33,543 nucleotides of DNA from SIG440 sp045591095 (GCA_045591095.1 JAZNSF010000015.1:1-33543), one strand, 5' to 3'; positions 18,467-24,634 are shown, counted from the first letter of the stretch. Numbers and translations: made by a program. The notes: a model not told the origin generated them from the letters alone.

Positions 18467-18539
18467 TATTAAGTAGTATTTTTTGATGGCGCAAAAGACT
18501 TTTCGACAGAATTTGCCTTGACCTTGGCGAGGATTTAGA

Positions 18540-19016
18540 CTAAACTGTAGGTGAAGCGACGATTGCGCCGCAGGCAATTCTTGTTCCGCCCGAGGCAGGC
18601 TGCGTCTTATAATCATCAGGTGACTGATGAATAACCACTGAACGCCCGATAACGTCCTCGGGGAAAAATCTGTTTGTAAAAAACAGCATTTTTGCCGTTC
18701 CGCAGTTGGAAAAAAGAACAGGGAAATCCCCTGCGTGATTGCCGTGAGGCTCGCCATCGGGGTTCCAGTGCCCGCCCGCACCTAAAAAAGGCGTGTCGGT
18801 GCTGGTCGCCCCACAGGTGTCAGAGTCGTGAATGTGAAAAGCAAAAGGTCCAACCTGAGGTGAAGTGGAAGATTTTTCCGAAAAATCGGGGAGCCCAAAA
18901 ATTTCGGCTTCCACCCAGGTGCCCTCGTCGGCTTTCAAAAACTTTACGGTGCCCGTCACTTCGGGGGCAAGCCGGCTTGGCGAAATATGTGCAATTGCAT
19001 CGTAGGCTATAAGCAT
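18540..19016 (-). CDS. Cu/Zn superoxide dismutase family protein
   Basis: 158 residues. Converts superoxide to oxygen and peroxide. Metal ligands fit the family: H61 and H63 in FAFHIHD, H83 in GGHWNP, H91, H94 and D97 in PHGNHAGDFP, and H130 in VVIHQSPDDY. The disulfide pair is C68/C149, and the active-site arginine R146 lies in GGTRIACG. The N-terminus (MLIAYDAIAHISPSRLAP) has no signal peptide, unlike most bacterial periplasmic SodC, so it is probably cytoplasmic. ATG preceded by AAAGGAG. Divergent from the GHL10 gene. In an anaerobe it would work alongside the flavodiiron protein 4 kb away in oxygen defence (inference). Confidence 0.9.
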   Translation of the reverse strand: MLIAYDAIAHISPSRLAPEVTGTVKFLKADEGTWVEAEIFGLPDFSEKSSTSPQVGPFAFHIHDSDTCGATSTDTPFLGAGGHWNPDGEPHGNHAGDFPVLFSNCGTAKMLFFTNRFFPEDVIGRSVVIHQSPDDYKTQPASGGTRIACGAIVASPTV

Positions 19017-19061
19017 AACTATCTCCTTTTACCACAAAGGGTGGCCAAAAATTTATGAAGT

Positions 19062-19075
19062 CCGGATTAATCCGG
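19062..19075. promoter_or_regulatory. 14-base perfect palindrome in the sod / GHL10-SLH divergent region
   Basis: CCGGATTAATCCGG lies 46 bases upstream of the sod start and 69 bases upstream of the GHL10 start. Downstream on the plus strand a TATACT (19085-19090) could be a -10 box; the palindrome ends nine bases before it and covers the -35 zone, where no good hexamer is visible. This suggests an operator or activator site, not proven. Confidence 0.4.
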
Positions 19076-19143
19076 TCATTACAATATACTATGCAAAAAG
19101 CGGTTTTAGGGTGAAAACCACAAAACAGAAAGGGTGATTAAGG

Positions 19144-20907
19144 GTGACAAAAACCATAAAAGCAATCTGTATAATTTTGGGCTTAGTGTCTATTATCAAT
19201 GCATTTATAGCACCCCAAAAAAATAAGGGCAAGGTGCTTGCAAAGGAACAAACCATAAAGGCCGTTTGGGCGGCAACACTTTATTCCATGGACTATCCGT
19301 CAATCCCCACTACAAATGCTGACAGCCTTAAAAAAGATGCCGACCTCCTTATAAAAAACACCAAAGACTTAGGCTTCAACACCCTGTTTTTGCAGGTAAG
19401 GTCTGCAGGGGATGCGATTTACAAGTCTAAAATATTTCCCTGGTCAAAATACCTGACAGGGAAAGAGGGACTTTCGCCCGATGCTGATTTTGACCCCCTT
19501 AAGTACATAATAGAAAAAGCCCACAAAGAAGATATCGCGGTTCACGCATGGATAAATCCATACCGGCTTACCGCGTCCGAAAAGGATGCCGAAAGTCTGG
19601 CAGAAGAAAGCATCCCCCAAAAGTATCCGCATCTTGCGGTCAAACATACCGACGGAAAGCTCTATCTTGACCCGGGAAACCCCGAGTCCATAAATCTTGT
19701 AGTTGACGGATGCCGGGAGATTGCCGAAAATTACGATATTGACGGAATACACATCGATGATTATTTTTATCCGTCCAGTGCCTTCCCCGACGGCGAAACT
19801 TTTTCCAGGTACGGTGGCGAGTTCCGCGACGTGGGCGACTGGCGCCGAAATAATACCAAAAATCTGGTCGAGGAATTGGGCAAAGCCATAAAAAAGGCAA
19901 ACCCAAATCTTTTGTTTTCGGTAAGTCCGTCAGGCATCTGGGCAAACAAAGAGTCCCATCCCGATGGAAGCGCAACGTCGGGAAGACAAGCCTATTTTGA
20001 CTATTATGCCGACACAAGACTTTGGGTAAAAGAAGGGCTTATGGACGTAATCATCCCACAAATTTACTGGAACATAGGCTATCAGGCAGCCGACTTTGAA
20101 ATTTTGGCAAAGTGGTGGAACAATGCGGTAAAAGGCACAAACGTCACGCTTTGCATCGGGCAGGGGGTTTATCGCATAGCGGAGGAACAGGATACCGAGG
20201 CTTTGTGGTATGGCGAAAGCGGAATTCATGAGGTTGACCGGCAGCTTAAAATGATAAAGACCTTAGACAACTGCGGAGGCTACAGCCATTATCGCCTGGG
20301 CAGTATCGTCGAAAACCCTGGTCTTGCAAGCTTTATAAAATCGGCAAACAGCGGAAAGGAAGAATTGTTTAGCGATATAGAGGCATACCCCTGGGCAAAA
20401 GATGCTATAGGCCGCCTTGTCTCAAAAGGGATTGTAAAGGGTATGGGCGACGGCACCTTTGGTTGCGCCCTCAAGGTAAGTCGTGCTGATTTTACCATTA
20501 TGCTGGTAAGATTAAGCGAACAAAATGTCCCCTTTAGCGAAAATTTTGCCGATGTCACAGAGGATAAATACTATTACCAGGAAGTAGGGATTGCAAAGGT
20601 CCTTGGGTTTGCCACAGGGCGCGAGGGGAATATTTTTGACCCACTTGGCAAAATAAGCCGTCAGGATATGGCGACAATGGCCTATCGGGTAATGAAGCGT
20701 ATGGGAAAACTCGCCGAAAAAAGTAAAAGCTCTCTTGAGGAGACTTTTTCTGACGCAAACGAAATTTCGGAATATGCACGGATAGCTGTTTCGGTTTTAG
20801 CTGAAAAGAAAATTATAACCGGCTACGAAACAGGGGAGTTTAAGCCAAAGGACAACGCAAGCCGCGCCGAATGTGCGGTGATTCTGGATAGGTTATTGGA
20901 TTTATAA
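19144..20907 (+). CDS. Secreted GHL10 glycoside-hydrolase-like protein with three SLH domains
   Basis: 587 residues, GTG start after a GGGTG ribosome site. An N-terminal signal peptide (KTIKAICIILGLVSIINAFI) is followed by a GHL10/DUF187 TIM-barrel-like domain (about 34-385) with the family opening 'VWAATLYSMDYPS' and 'FNTLFLQVRSAGDAIYKS', then HAWINPYRL and GIHIDDYFYP. This family is predicted to act on glycans, probably cell-wall material; few members are characterised. Three SLH repeats close the protein (about 413-455, 472-520 and 538-585; GIVKGMGDGTFG, GFATGREGNIFDPLG, KIITGYETGEFKPKD). SLH domains bind pyruvylated secondary wall polymers, so the protein should sit on the cell surface. 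It is followed by a strong terminator. Confidence 0.88.
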   Translation: MTKTIKAICIILGLVSIINAFIAPQKNKGKVLAKEQTIKAVWAATLYSMDYPSIPTTNADSLKKDADLLIKNTKDLGFNTLFLQVRSAGDAIYKSKIFPWSKYLTGKEGLSPDADFDPLKYIIEKAHKEDIAVHAWINPYRLTASEKDAESLAEESIPQKYPHLAVKHTDGKLYLDPGNPESINLVVDGCREIAENYDIDGIHIDDYFYPSSAFPDGETFSRYGGEFRDVGDWRRNNTKNLVEELGKAIKKANPNLLFSVSPSGIWANKESHPDGSATSGRQAYFDYYADTRLWVKEGLMDVIIPQIYWNIGYQAADFEILAKWWNNAVKGTNVTLCIGQGVYRIAEEQDTEALWYGESGIHEVDRQLKMIKTLDNCGGYSHYRLGSIVENPGLASFIKSANSGKEELFSDIEAYPWAKDAIGRLVSKGIVKGMGDGTFGCALKVSRADFTIMLVRLSEQNVPFSENFADVTEDKYYYQEVGIAKVLGFATGREGNIFDPLGKISRQDMATMAYRVMKRMGKLAEKSKSSLEETFSDANEISEYARIAVSVLAEKKIITGYETGEFKPKDNASRAECAVILDRLLDL

Positions 20908-20911
20908 ATGG

Positions 20912-20939
20912 AAATACCCACCGTTTGGTGGGTATTTTT
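20912..20939 (+). terminator. Intrinsic terminator after the GHL10-SLH gene
   Basis: AAATACCCACC-GTTT-GGTGGGTATTTTT, symmetrical enough to work on both strands. It also serves the minus-strand 59-residue gene that ends at 20942. Confidence 0.9.
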
Positions 20940-20941
20940 GA

Positions 20942-21121
20942 TTATTGGTGGTTTATAGGTAAACCAATTTCTTCGAGTATCAAAGCGTTCTTTTTGCCAA
21001 TCTTTCTCACAGACTCTAAAAATTCTTCGTCTGTCAGGGAATGGTTTTCGGCTCTTCTTTGCATTTCTTCGATAATTTCTATAAGCTCTTCGTTGAGGGA
21101 TTTTACAAGTTTTATGTTCAT
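20942..21121 (-). CDS. Small acidic helical protein (59 aa) behind a structured leader RNA, copy 1
   Basis: 59 residues, starting MNIKLVKSLNEELIEIIEEM and ending LILEEIGLPINHQ. ATG preceded by AAAGGAG seven bases upstream. Rich in E, K, I and L; likely two or three helices, no membrane segment or cysteine. I do not recognise a family. It lies directly behind a structured leader with an intrinsic terminator (21145-21302), so its expression probably depends on read-through of that terminator. A second gene with the same set-up lies at 23899-24132; both begin MNIK and share a D/E-F...I(L/F)E(E/K)..L pattern near the C-terminus, so they may be distant homologues. Confidence 0.65.
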   Translation of the reverse strand: MNIKLVKSLNEELIEIIEEMQRRAENHSLTDEEFLESVRKIGKKNALILEEIGLPINHQ

Positions 21122-21135
21122 GTTGATGCTCCTTT

Positions 21136-21302
21136 AATAAAAAAAGATGTGCCGCCAAAGCGACACATCTAAAAAACGTATCACTCTGACTCGATTCCGC
21201 GACGAATCACAATCTCCCAACGAAGGTTGACCAATATCAGAGGTACGCTTTTTACTTAGCATACCCCTTCGTGGGAAATTTTATATAAATGTGAATCGTC
21301 GC
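21136..21302 (-). ncRNA. Structured leader RNA with alternative pairing and terminator, copy 1
   Basis: On the minus strand the predicted transcript begins at the promoter's +1 (about 21302) with GCGACGATTCACA, which pairs with TGTGATTCGTCGC (21199-21211; 12 of 13 pairs). Inside it, TCCCACGAAGG (21266-21276) pairs with CCTTCGTTGGGA (21215-21226), and GGTATGCT with AGCGTACC (21242-21265). The 3' arm of that inner hairpin plus CTCTGA (21237-21253) is also complementary to a downstream segment (21171-21189, TCAGAG...TACGTTTTTT), a mutually exclusive or pseudoknotted pairing. A terminator hairpin (AGATGTGTCGC / GCGGCACATCT, 21145-21170) with a T-run follows, then the ribosome site of the 59-residue gene. 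Riboswitch-like or attenuator architecture; it matches no class I know. Confidence 0.65.
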
Positions 21303-21308
21303 AAAGAT

Positions 21309-21337
21309 ATTATATCACTATTTAGATTAAATTACAA
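21309..21337 (-). promoter_or_regulatory. Promoter of structured leader copy 1
   Basis: Minus strand: TTGTAA (21332-21337), 17-base spacer, TATAAT (21309-21314). It places +1 at about 21302, exactly where the first stem begins. The 47-base segment 21309-21355 is identical to 24317-24363. Confidence 0.8.
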
Positions 21338-21348
21338 CTGTTTTTTTA

Positions 21349-21366
21349 CAAGGGGAGCGCCCCTTG
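21349..21366. repeat. Palindromic repeat CAAGGGG-AGCG-CCCCTTG, copy 1
   Basis: A perfect 7-base inverted repeat preceded by TTTTTTTA on the plus strand. Related copies lie at 24357-24373 (loop TCT) and 23871-23888 (degenerate). The T-run lies before the hairpin on the plus strand, so it is not an ordinary terminator in that orientation. Confidence 0.7.
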
Positions 21367-21371
21367 CAAAT

Positions 21372-21400
21372 AAAAAACCCCCGCATCGCGGGGGTTAAAA
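21372..21400 (-). terminator. Intrinsic terminator of ytvI
   Basis: CCCCCGC-ATC-GCGGGGG with a T-run on the minus strand, ten bases past the ytvI stop. Confidence 0.9.
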
Positions 21401-21410
21401 AATATCAACC

Positions 21411-22496
21411 TTATTCTTTCCAAAGCTTAATCTTTCCTGTCCTTTGAAGCCCAACCAAAATGTTGGTCATTACGGGAAGAAGAATCATTCCAAATACACC
21501 CATCGAAAGATATCCAAGATAGATTGCAATAAGTGTTACCAGCGGATTAAGTCCAAGCTGGTCGCCAACGATTTTTGGTTCGATAAAGTTTCTGACAACC
21601 AGAATTACAACGTAAAGGATTAAAAGCCCGGCCGCGACAAAATAATCTTTGGTAAAAAGCGCGATTATCGCCCAGGGAATCAAAACACCGCCCGAGCCAA
21701 TAACGGGAAGTATGTCGGCAAAAGCGATAATTGCCGCAATGCCAACAGCATTTTCGATTCTAAGTATTGAAAGGCCGATGCAAAGCTCGGTAAATGTAAT
21801 CACCATAATGATGGCATATGCCCTTAAGTATCCAAGCACTGTTTTCCATATATGTTTTTTTGCATCGCTGAGGAAAATTCGGCTCTTTTGCGGTAGCTGC
21901 TTTTTGACAAAATCTGTTATACGGTCATAGTCCACACTGATAAAGACAGATGCAAGAATTGTAAACGCAAAAGATATAAAGTAAAAAGGAATTCTGGAGG
22001 TTATTCCGGCAATACCTGATACCATCCCTGATGAAAGCTTAAGTACAGAATTCCTAAGCCCAACCAAAGCATTTTCTGCCATTGAGTAAATTTGCTCCAG
22101 TGTCTCGGGTGAAATCCTTTCGGCAATGCTTTCGATATTTTTTATTGCCATACTGAAAAACGGCAAAATATTCTTGTCATAATAGCTTGGAAGCTTGGCA
22201 AAAAAGTCCTTAAGTGACACAAATATTTTTGAGCCCAAAATCCATATAGCAAAGATTACCGCGGCATATTCCAAAATAAGAACAATTATGCCCGATATTC
22301 TTCGGTTAAGCCGTGTGACTTTATGTAGGCCAAGCACAGCAGGACGGGCGGTAAAGACAATCAAAAACCCAATAACGAACGGCATTATCCATCCAAGGAC
22401 ATATTTGATTGCGGCAAATACAATAAGTGCCACCAGCACAAAATAAGCTGTGTTTATAATAAATTCACGGCGACGCTCGGTGCGTTCGCTTAGCAT
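21411..22496 (-). CDS. ytvI: AI-2E family transporter, probably sporulation membrane protein YtvI
   Basis: 361 residues with about eight transmembrane segments in the AI-2E/PerM pattern: a helix cluster at the N-terminus (about 12-95), a long amphipathic extracytoplasmic stretch (about 100-150), then a C-terminal helix bundle (about 165-350) with the family motif region FADILPVIGSGGVLIPWAI and ending in YLGYLSMGVFGMILLPV. Length and sequence character fit the YtvI subgroup of Clostridia and Bacilli, which is linked to sporulation but has no proven transport substrate. ATG preceded by AGAGGGTGAG. Single gene with a strong promoter and terminator, divergent from fprA. Confidence 0.8.
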   Translation of the reverse strand: MLSERTERRREFIINTAYFVLVALIVFAAIKYVLGWIMPFVIGFLIVFTARPAVLGLHKVTRLNRRISGIIVLILEYAAVIFAIWILGSKIFVSLKDFFAKLPSYYDKNILPFFSMAIKNIESIAERISPETLEQIYSMAENALVGLRNSVLKLSSGMVSGIAGITSRIPFYFISFAFTILASVFISVDYDRITDFVKKQLPQKSRIFLSDAKKHIWKTVLGYLRAYAIIMVITFTELCIGLSILRIENAVGIAAIIAFADILPVIGSGGVLIPWAIIALFTKDYFVAAGLLILYVVILVVRNFIEPKIVGDQLGLNPLVTLIAIYLGYLSMGVFGMILLPVMTNILVGLQRTGKIKLWKE

Positions 22497-22531
22497 ATTC
22501 TCACCCTCTTTTGTGTTTTTTTTCGATTATT

Positions 22532-22560
22532 ATTATATAATACTGTGTATTCAAAGTCAA
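22532..22560 (-). promoter_or_regulatory. Promoter of ytvI
   Basis: Minus strand: TTGACT (22555-22560), 17-base spacer, TATAAT (22532-22537). This is sigma-A-like; no sporulation sigma consensus was noticed. Confidence 0.75.
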
Positions 22561-22583
22561 GGGAAATGCTTTTGGGAAAGAAA

Positions 22584-22622
22584 ACATTTTCAGTTGAATT
22601 TGCTCTGAAAATGTGATATGCT
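22584..22622 (+). promoter_or_regulatory. fprA promoter overlapped by a perfect inverted repeat (putative operator)
   Basis: TTGAAT (22594-22599), 17-base spacer, TATGCT (22617-22622). A perfect 10-base inverted repeat, ACATTTTCAG (22584-22593) and CTGAAAATGT (22605-22614), flanks the -35 hexamer and fills the spacer. A regulator bound there would occlude RNA polymerase, so repression of the flavodiiron gene is the likely function. The sequence does not match the PerR, Fur, Rex or FNR consensus I know. Confidence 0.6.
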
Positions 22623-22654
22623 TATTACGTTATTGAATTGAAAGGAGCGACGAA

Positions 22655-23812
22655 ATGAAAATTACAAACGATATAAAATATATAGGTGTAAACGACCACC
22701 AGGTAGATTTGTTTGAGGGGCAGTTCTCTGTACCTAATGGAATGGCATACAATTCGTACGTGCTTTTTGACGAGAAAATCGCAGTTTTTGATACAGTTGA
22801 CGCTTCGTTTGGTGATGAATGGCTTAAGAATCTTAAAACCGCGCTTGACGGAAAGACCCCCGATTATCTGATAGTTCAGCATATGGAGCCTGACCATTCG
22901 GCAAATATCAAAAGATTTGTGGAAGAGTATCCAAACGCAAAGGTTGTTGCGACCGAGAAGGCGATTGCCATGATGCCACAGTTTTTTGGCGATGACTTTG
23001 CGCCTGAGACGATTGCGGTAAAGGAGGGTGACCTTTTAGACCTTGGCAGCCGCAGTCTTACATTTGTTACAGCTCCCATGGTGCACTGGCCCGAGGTAAT
23101 GCTTTCTTATGACCCCAAAACAAAAACTCTCTTTTCGGCGGATGCGTTTGGTAAGTTTGGCGCGCTTGACAAAGACGAAGATTGGGCGTGCGAAGCACGC
23201 AGATACTACTTTGGTATTGTAGGCAAGTTTGGTCTGCAGGTGCAGGCGCTTCTCAAAAAAGCGGCTATCCTCGAAATCGAGCGGATTTGTCCGCTTCACG
23301 GTCCTGTTTTGGACGAGAATCTCGGATATTACTTAAACCTTTATGATACCTGGTCGGCATATCGCCCCGAGGAAAAGGGTGTAGTGATAAACTATACTTC
23401 GGTTTACGGAAACACCAAAAACGCGGTACTTTACCTTGAAGAAAAGCTAAAAGAACTTGGCTGCGAAAAGGTAGTCGTAAACGACCTCGCAAGATGTGAC
23501 ATCCACGAGGCGGTGGAGGATACCTTCCGTTATGACAAGGTAGTTCTTGCTACAACAACCTACAACGGCGGCATCTTCCCGTTTATGCACCAGTTTATCC
23601 ATCACCTCTCTGACCGCGCTTTCCAAAACCGAAAAGTTGGTCTTATCGAAAACGGCACATGGGCAGCCATGGCGGCTAAAAATATGAAGGCTATGCTTGA
23701 AGGATTAAAAAACATCGAATTTTTGGAAAACACTGTCACCATCAAATCTGCAATGAATGATGCCTCCAAAGCAAGCCTAGATGCCTTGGCAAAGGAGCTT
23801 TTGGGAAAATAA
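22655..23812 (+). CDS. fprA: Flavodiiron protein (A-type flavoprotein), O2/NO reductase
   Basis: 385 residues. Flavodiiron proteins reduce O2 to water and/or NO to N2O in anaerobes, drawing electrons from rubredoxin or F420-type donors. The N-terminal beta-lactamase-like domain has the diiron ligands H76, E78, D80 and H81 in QHMEPDHSAN, H144 in MVHWPEVM, D163 in FSADAFG, and H215 in PLHGPVL. A C-terminal flavodoxin domain with the FMN phosphate loop YTSVYGNTKNAV begins near 245, followed by TTTYNGGIFPFMH. No C-terminal rubredoxin or reductase extension, so it is the short class A form. ATG preceded by AAAGGAG. Own promoter with a palindromic operator candidate and a strong terminator. Confidence 0.95.
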   Translation: MKITNDIKYIGVNDHQVDLFEGQFSVPNGMAYNSYVLFDEKIAVFDTVDASFGDEWLKNLKTALDGKTPDYLIVQHMEPDHSANIKRFVEEYPNAKVVATEKAIAMMPQFFGDDFAPETIAVKEGDLLDLGSRSLTFVTAPMVHWPEVMLSYDPKTKTLFSADAFGKFGALDKDEDWACEARRYYFGIVGKFGLQVQALLKKAAILEIERICPLHGPVLDENLGYYLNLYDTWSAYRPEEKGVVINYTSVYGNTKNAVLYLEEKLKELGCEKVVVNDLARCDIHEAVEDTFRYDKVVLATTTYNGGIFPFMHQFIHHLSDRAFQNRKVGLIENGTWAAMAAKNMKAMLEGLKNIEFLENTVTIKSAMNDASKASLDALAKELLGK

Positions 23813-23828
23813 ACTTGATACAAAATCA

Positions 23829-23870
23829 GCACCGACCTAAAAATCATAGGTCGGTGCGGTTTTTTCTTTT
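23829..23870 (+). terminator. Intrinsic terminator of fprA
   Basis: GCACCGACCT / AGGTCGGTGC stem followed by GGTTTTTTCTTTT. Confidence 0.93.
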
Positions 23871-23888
23871 ACAAGGAGAGCGCCCCTT
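23871..23888. repeat. Palindromic repeat, degenerate copy (ACAAGGAGAGCGCCCCTTAT)
   Basis: Like the copies at 21349 and 24357 it follows a TTTTA run and has the ACAAGG...CCCCTT form. It lies just beyond the 3' end of the 77-residue gene, so this gene with its leader is flanked by related palindromes at both ends (23871 and 24357). Confidence 0.5.
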
Positions 23889-23898
23889 ATATATATTC

Positions 23899-24132
23899 TT
23901 AAAAATCGTGGCAAACGCCTGCGTCAAGATTATACTTTTCAAAAATCAAAACAATTTCTTCCACCGTTTGAAAGTCATCAAGGTCGTTACAGTGCAAAAC
24001 CTGTTGAATTTCGCTAAGTGCTTTTGTGGCGGCTGAATCTACGATTTTGTCGGCGTCAATGCCGAAGTCTTGGATACTATTACAAATCATATCTGCGATA
24101 TAGGCTTTAAGAATGTCGGTTTTTATGTTCAT
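23899..24132 (-). CDS. Small acidic protein (77 aa) behind a structured leader RNA, copy 2
   Basis: 77 residues, beginning MNIKTDILKAYIADMICNSI and ending YNLDAGVCHDF; three cysteines, mostly helical, no membrane segment. ATG preceded by AAAGGAG, in the same context as copy 1 (T-run, a few bases, AAAGGAG.ATC..C, ATG, AACATAAAA). Not a family I recognise. Its transcript must pass the structured leader and terminator at 24156-24310. Shares the MNIK start and a weak C-terminal pattern with the 59-residue gene, but the bodies have diverged. Whether protein or leader is the functional part is open. Confidence 0.7.
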   Translation of the reverse strand: MNIKTDILKAYIADMICNSIQDFGIDADKIVDSAATKALSEIQQVLHCNDLDDFQTVEEIVLIFEKYNLDAGVCHDF

Positions 24133-24148
24133 GGGGATACTCCTTTAA

Positions 24149-24310
24149 ATAAAAAATGCGCAGCCGAAGCCACGCACGAAAAATGCATGACTCCTATTGC
24201 TGCGACGCAATTAAATATACTCCAGACGAGAAATAAAGAGTATGCATTTTTACCAAAAGGTATAAATACATTCTCGCCTGAAAAGGATATTTTTTATTCA
24301 ATTACGTCGC
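24149..24310 (-). ncRNA. Structured leader RNA with alternative pairing and terminator, copy 2
   Basis: Minus strand. The 5' arm GCGACGTAATTGAAT (24296-24310) pairs with ATTTAATTGCGTCGC (24202-24216) over 15 positions with two G-U pairs. CAGGCGAGAA (24271-24280) pairs with TTCTCGTCTG (24223-24232). An inner hairpin lies at 24241-24270. The segment AAAAATGCATACTC (24238-24251) is also complementary to GAGTCATGCATTTTT (24179-24193) with one bulge, competing with the inner hairpin. A terminator (GTGCGTGGC-TTCG-GCTGCGCAT, 24156-24177) and T-run follow, then the ribosome site of the 77-residue gene. Same order of elements as copy 1 although most bases differ. Confidence 0.65.
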
Positions 24311-24316
24311 AAAACT

Positions 24317-24345
24317 ATTATATCACTATTTAGATTAAATTACAA
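24317..24345 (-). promoter_or_regulatory. Promoter of structured leader copy 2
   Basis: Minus strand: TTGTAA (24340-24345), 17-base spacer, TATAAT (24317-24322); +1 at about 24310, the first base of the leader stem. Identical to the copy 1 promoter. Confidence 0.8.
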
Positions 24346-24356
24346 CTGTTTTTTTA

Positions 24357-24373
24357 CAAGGGGTCTCCCCTTG
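24357..24373. repeat. Palindromic repeat CAAGGGG-TCT-CCCCTTG, copy 2
   Basis: Perfect 7-base arms with a 3-base loop, joined to the leader promoter by the same TTTTTTTA run as in copy 1. Confidence 0.7.
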
Positions 24374-24411
24374 TAAATAAATTTTAAAACATAAATCGAT
24401 GCGGCAAGGGG

Positions 24412-24454
24412 TCGAACCGTAAAAAACAATCCGGTGAATTGTTTTTAGGTTCGA
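24412..24454. repeat. Long hairpin upstream of hrcA
   Basis: TCGAACC (24412-24418) pairs with GGTTCGA (24448-24454), continued by AAAAACAAT / ATTGTTTTT around a CCGGTGA loop. It is an extended stem of about 16 pairs with one small internal bulge. No ORF and no T-run directly after it; it looks like an intergenic palindromic element, and its role is unknown. Confidence 0.55.
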
Positions 24455-24482
24455 GTTAGGTGCGACAGCGCCGATATAAAAG

Positions 24483-24502
24483 AAAATCCGTTAGGATTTT
24501 TT
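24483..24502 (+). terminator. Weak terminator-like hairpin upstream of the hrcA promoter
   Basis: AAAATCC-GTTA-GGATTTTTT, a short AT-rich stem ending in a T-run. It may insulate the heat-shock operon from upstream transcription. Confidence 0.45.
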
Positions 24503-24567
24503 CGCAAGACAGTTTGCTGCAGAAGCCCCCGGTAGATAAAATTTCCGAACAAATTTCTTAAAAACCC

Positions 24568-24596
24568 TTGACAATATGGGACTAAAGTGGTATATT
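24568..24596 (+). promoter_or_regulatory. Sigma-A promoter of hrcA-grpE-dnaK-dnaJ
   Basis: A perfect TTGACA (24568-24573), 17-base spacer, TATATT (24591-24596). The CIRCE operator begins twelve bases after the -10 box, covering the start of the transcript. Confidence 0.92.
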
Positions 24597-24607
24597 GTCC
24601 TTAATGA

Positions 24608-24634
24608 TTAGCACTCTCTCGGAGCGAGTGCTAA
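24608..24634. promoter_or_regulatory. CIRCE operator (HrcA binding site)
   Basis: TTAGCACTC-N9-GAGTGCTAA, a perfect match to the CIRCE inverted repeat bound by HrcA. It establishes autogenous heat-shock control of the operon. Confidence 0.98.

Noticed and set aside
21136..21302. T-box, SAM or other common riboswitch
   Set aside because: No T-box AGGGTGGNACCGCG-like motif or other conserved core that I know is present in either leader.
21136..24310. Type III toxin-antitoxin (RNA antitoxin plus endoribonuclease)
   Set aside because: The leaders have no tandem short repeats and the downstream proteins are 59 and 77 residues, unlike the roughly 150-170-residue ToxN-type toxins.
24405..24460. 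tRNA-like GGTTCGA / TCGAACC segment
   Set aside because: The T-loop-like words pair with each other in one hairpin; there is no acceptor, D or anticodon arm.
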